Assembly: GCA_050996405.1 (NCBI GenBank) | Contig: JBPCRW010000050.1 | Location: 1-15,651 of the forward strand | Origin: JBPCRW01 sp050996405 | GTDB taxonomy: Bacteria; Acidobacteriota; Blastocatellia; Pyrinomonadales; Pyrinomonadaceae | DNA length: 15,651 nucleotides | Reading direction: 5' to 3' | In this document: positions 14,506-15,651 of the stretch, one piece after another | Layout of the letters: every line of letters starts with the position of its first letter | Position numbering within the stretch: position 1 is the stretch's first letter | Program-made: the position numbers and the translations under genes | Notes under the pieces: model-generated | The model's input: the letters and a program-made list of their open reading frames with translations, nothing else | Told to the model about the DNA's origin: nothing | Databases searched by the model: none

Positions 14506-15330
14506 ATGTTCAAGAATTACATATCGTTTTCGATAATCGGTTTTATTTTGACGACAGTTTTATCACTCGCCGGTTCAATCGCGGCGCAGATGAACGCACC
14601 GAACGATACAAAACTGACAGAAGTAGAAAGACGCGAAGCTAATGAGATTGCAACGCAGTTCACGATTCGATTTGCGAAAACCAAAGATATTGCTCCGCTT
14701 ATTAAAGATCATTACTGGGATGATTTTATTGAAAGAGAAATTAATGAAGGATTGAAATCACTTAAAGACCCAGAAGAAGATAAATGGATAGCACCGTTCA
14801 TTTCATGTCAAGCTCAATTGCTAAAAGAAGGAAATAAAAAAGATTTACAAGAGTTTTATATAGCTTCCCAGAATTTTTCTCTTTCCCAAATGTTATTTAT
14901 AACAGGATTAAATAAAAATGCTGACCTAGATGCTGTAATTAAAAAAATGTTTTCTCCAAGATTAAAAGGAGTATTCGGCAAAAACCCGAATCTGGCGGAT
15001 TTAGCTAACCCTGATGAAAGCGGAAAGTCCAAACCTATAAGTTCGTTGAAGGAAATGCGAAATGCTATTGATACTTTAAAACGAGGAACGAAGTTATTTA
15101 ATGAAGAAAACAAAATATTCATACCGGAAACGAAACTTAGAAACCTGTGTAAAGCGTTTCAAACAGGAAGTCTTTCTTACACAACAGTTGAAGTTACTAA
15201 CGAAGATTATTACGGACTTCCAAAAGGAACGCGGGTGATAACGGTTGTAACTCCGTTAATGCTTGCTTTGAAATTAGCGGAGAAAGACAACAAACTAAAG
15301 ATTTTTGCGACTATTCCTTATGCTGAATAA
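14506..15330 (+). CDS. Secreted hypothetical protein
   Basis: I do not recognise this family. The protein has 274 residues with a clear signal peptide (YISFSIIGFILTTVLSLAGS, cleavage near AAQ, residue ~28). The mature part is mainly helical and charged (VERREANEIATQFTIRFAKT, DDFIEREINEGLKSLKDPEE, SSLKEMRNAIDTLKRGTKLF). It ends with strand-like RVITVVTPLMLALKLAEKDN and KLKIFATIPYAE. The N-terminal half resembles a family of helical periplasmic proteins only in general character. No catalytic motif is seen. AAGGGAGA lies 5-6 nt before the ATG; a TTG at 14470 overlapping the previous stop is a poorer choice. The middle of the gene (14700-15200) is AT-rich compared with its ends. It is probably in one operon with its neighbours. 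Confidence 0.65.
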   Translation: MFKNYISFSIIGFILTTVLSLAGSIAAQMNAPNDTKLTEVERREANEIATQFTIRFAKTKDIAPLIKDHYWDDFIEREINEGLKSLKDPEEDKWIAPFISCQAQLLKEGNKKDLQEFYIASQNFSLSQMLFITGLNKNADLDAVIKKMFSPRLKGVFGKNPNLADLANPDESGKSKPISSLKEMRNAIDTLKRGTKLFNEENKIFIPETKLRNLCKAFQTGSLSYTTVEVTNEDYYGLPKGTRVITVVTPLMLALKLAEKDNKLKIFATIPYAE

Positions 15331-15352
15331 TGAAAAACAAGGAAGAAAATTT

Positions 15353-15568
15353 ATGTTCGGAAATATAAAAGGAATTTTATTAATACTATTTTTTATTAAT
15401 GGCTCGCTTTGCAATTCATCATTCGCGCAAATTTCAAACAATAATTTTGCGGCGGAATCGTCGGCTGATTCGGTGGTGACGATTTTGCTTGGCGATAACG
15501 GGCAATCGAACGCCGTCGGTTCGGGTTTATATTTCAAATTAAACTTTAGTTGCCGAACATCTCGTTAA
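15353..15568 (+). pseudogene. Trypsin-like serine protease, N-terminal fragment
   Basis: A signal peptide (GILLILFFINGSLCNSSFAQ) is followed by an ADSVVTILLGDNGQSNAVGSG stretch. This matches the opening strands of secreted HtrA/trypsin-like proteases (SVV-x-I ... G-x-GSG-F/L), which normally continue to the T-x-x-HVV histidine. Here the similarity ends at GSGLYF, near 15530, and the frame runs out 14 codons later in sequence that belongs to a ParE-type toxin gene on the other strand. The catalytic His, Asp and Ser are all missing. AAGGAAG precedes the ATG. It is most likely a gene truncated by insertion of a toxin-antitoxin unit. The remainder may lie beyond the window. Confidence 0.6.
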
Positions 15569-15651
15569 TGTCGCGTGAGCCATGAACGACGCGGATTATT
15601 TCGAGCCGATTATCATTGATCTGATAGAAAATAAGATAATCGGGATAGCCT
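15546..15651 (-). CDS. parE: ParE/RelE-family toxin, C-terminal part (runs off the window)
   Basis: Read on the minus strand from the right edge, this encodes YPDYLIFYQINDNRLEIIRV followed by VHGSRDINEMFGN and a TAA stop (15548-15546). This is the C-terminal half of a ParE-type type II toxin. The Y-x-x-FY-x-I ... I-x-x-I-R-V-x-HG-x-RD-I pattern is the family's hallmark. ParE toxins poison DNA gyrase and are neutralised by an antitoxin usually encoded just upstream, which would lie beyond position 15651. The stop lies inside the reading frame of a broken protease gene on the plus strand. No other part of the gene is visible, so integrity cannot be judged. Confidence 0.8.
   Translation of the reverse strand, partial: GYPDYLIFYQINDNRLEIIRVVHGSRDINEMFGN

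Overview
The window looks like a piece of a moderate-GC Acidobacteriota chromosome, probably Blastocatellia or a Pyrinomonadaceae-like lineage. This is inferred from the style of several proteins: a secreted LSm-like protein with a hydrophobic C-terminus, a matrixin followed by a D/N-rich calcium-type domain, a siderophore-type TonB receptor, and a DUF3526-type ABC-2 permease pair. No rRNA, tRNA or CRISPR array is visible, so the taxonomic call is tentative.

Left part (1-3836): a wrecked ABC exporter operon. The 5' end of an ATPase gene (through Walker A) runs into an internal piece of a siderophore TonB-dependent receptor. That piece carries a frameshift and runs in frame into the C-terminal two-thirds of an ABC-2 permease. 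A perfect 27-bp inverted repeat then sits where the end of permease 1 and the start of permease 2 should be. Permease 2 is otherwise nearly complete.

Next (4090-6491): an AT-rich pair with its own promoter and terminator. It encodes a membrane-anchored or secreted beta-rich protein that resembles the NTR/TIMP fold, followed 18 bp later by a secreted matrixin-type zinc protease with a calcium-loop C-terminal domain. Then come a lone all-helical cytosolic protein of unknown function (6619-7989) and a GxxExxY (PD-(D/E)XK-like) gene. The GxxExxY gene lies inside 46-bp imperfect terminal inverted repeats that exactly fill the gap between two convergent stop codons.

Centre right (8513-12549, mostly minus strand): the conserved ybbP-ybbA ABC pair, divergent from a TesA-like lipoprotein esterase, the same arrangement as in E. 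coli. Next is a threonine synthase carrying about 20 extra in-frame residues encoded by a GC-rich palindrome. Gene-less hairpins with the same general design as the GxxExxY repeats lie at 11039-11099 and 12551-12617. A second copy of the 27-bp family lies at 13871-13965, followed by a perfect 28-bp palindrome.

Right end (14075-15651): three successive genes for small secreted proteins with near-identical start regions. The third is a trypsin-like protease fragment cut off by the 3' end of a ParE-type toxin gene on the opposite strand.

The main theme is repeat-driven remodelling. At least three palindromic repeat families occupy intergenic gaps, usually starting within a few bases of a stop codon, one palindrome has entered a coding gene, and two loci have been rebuilt by insertion or replacement. 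The two most novel leads are (a) the GxxExxY gene as a possible partner of palindromic repeats and (b) the NTR/TIMP-like protein paired with a matrixin.
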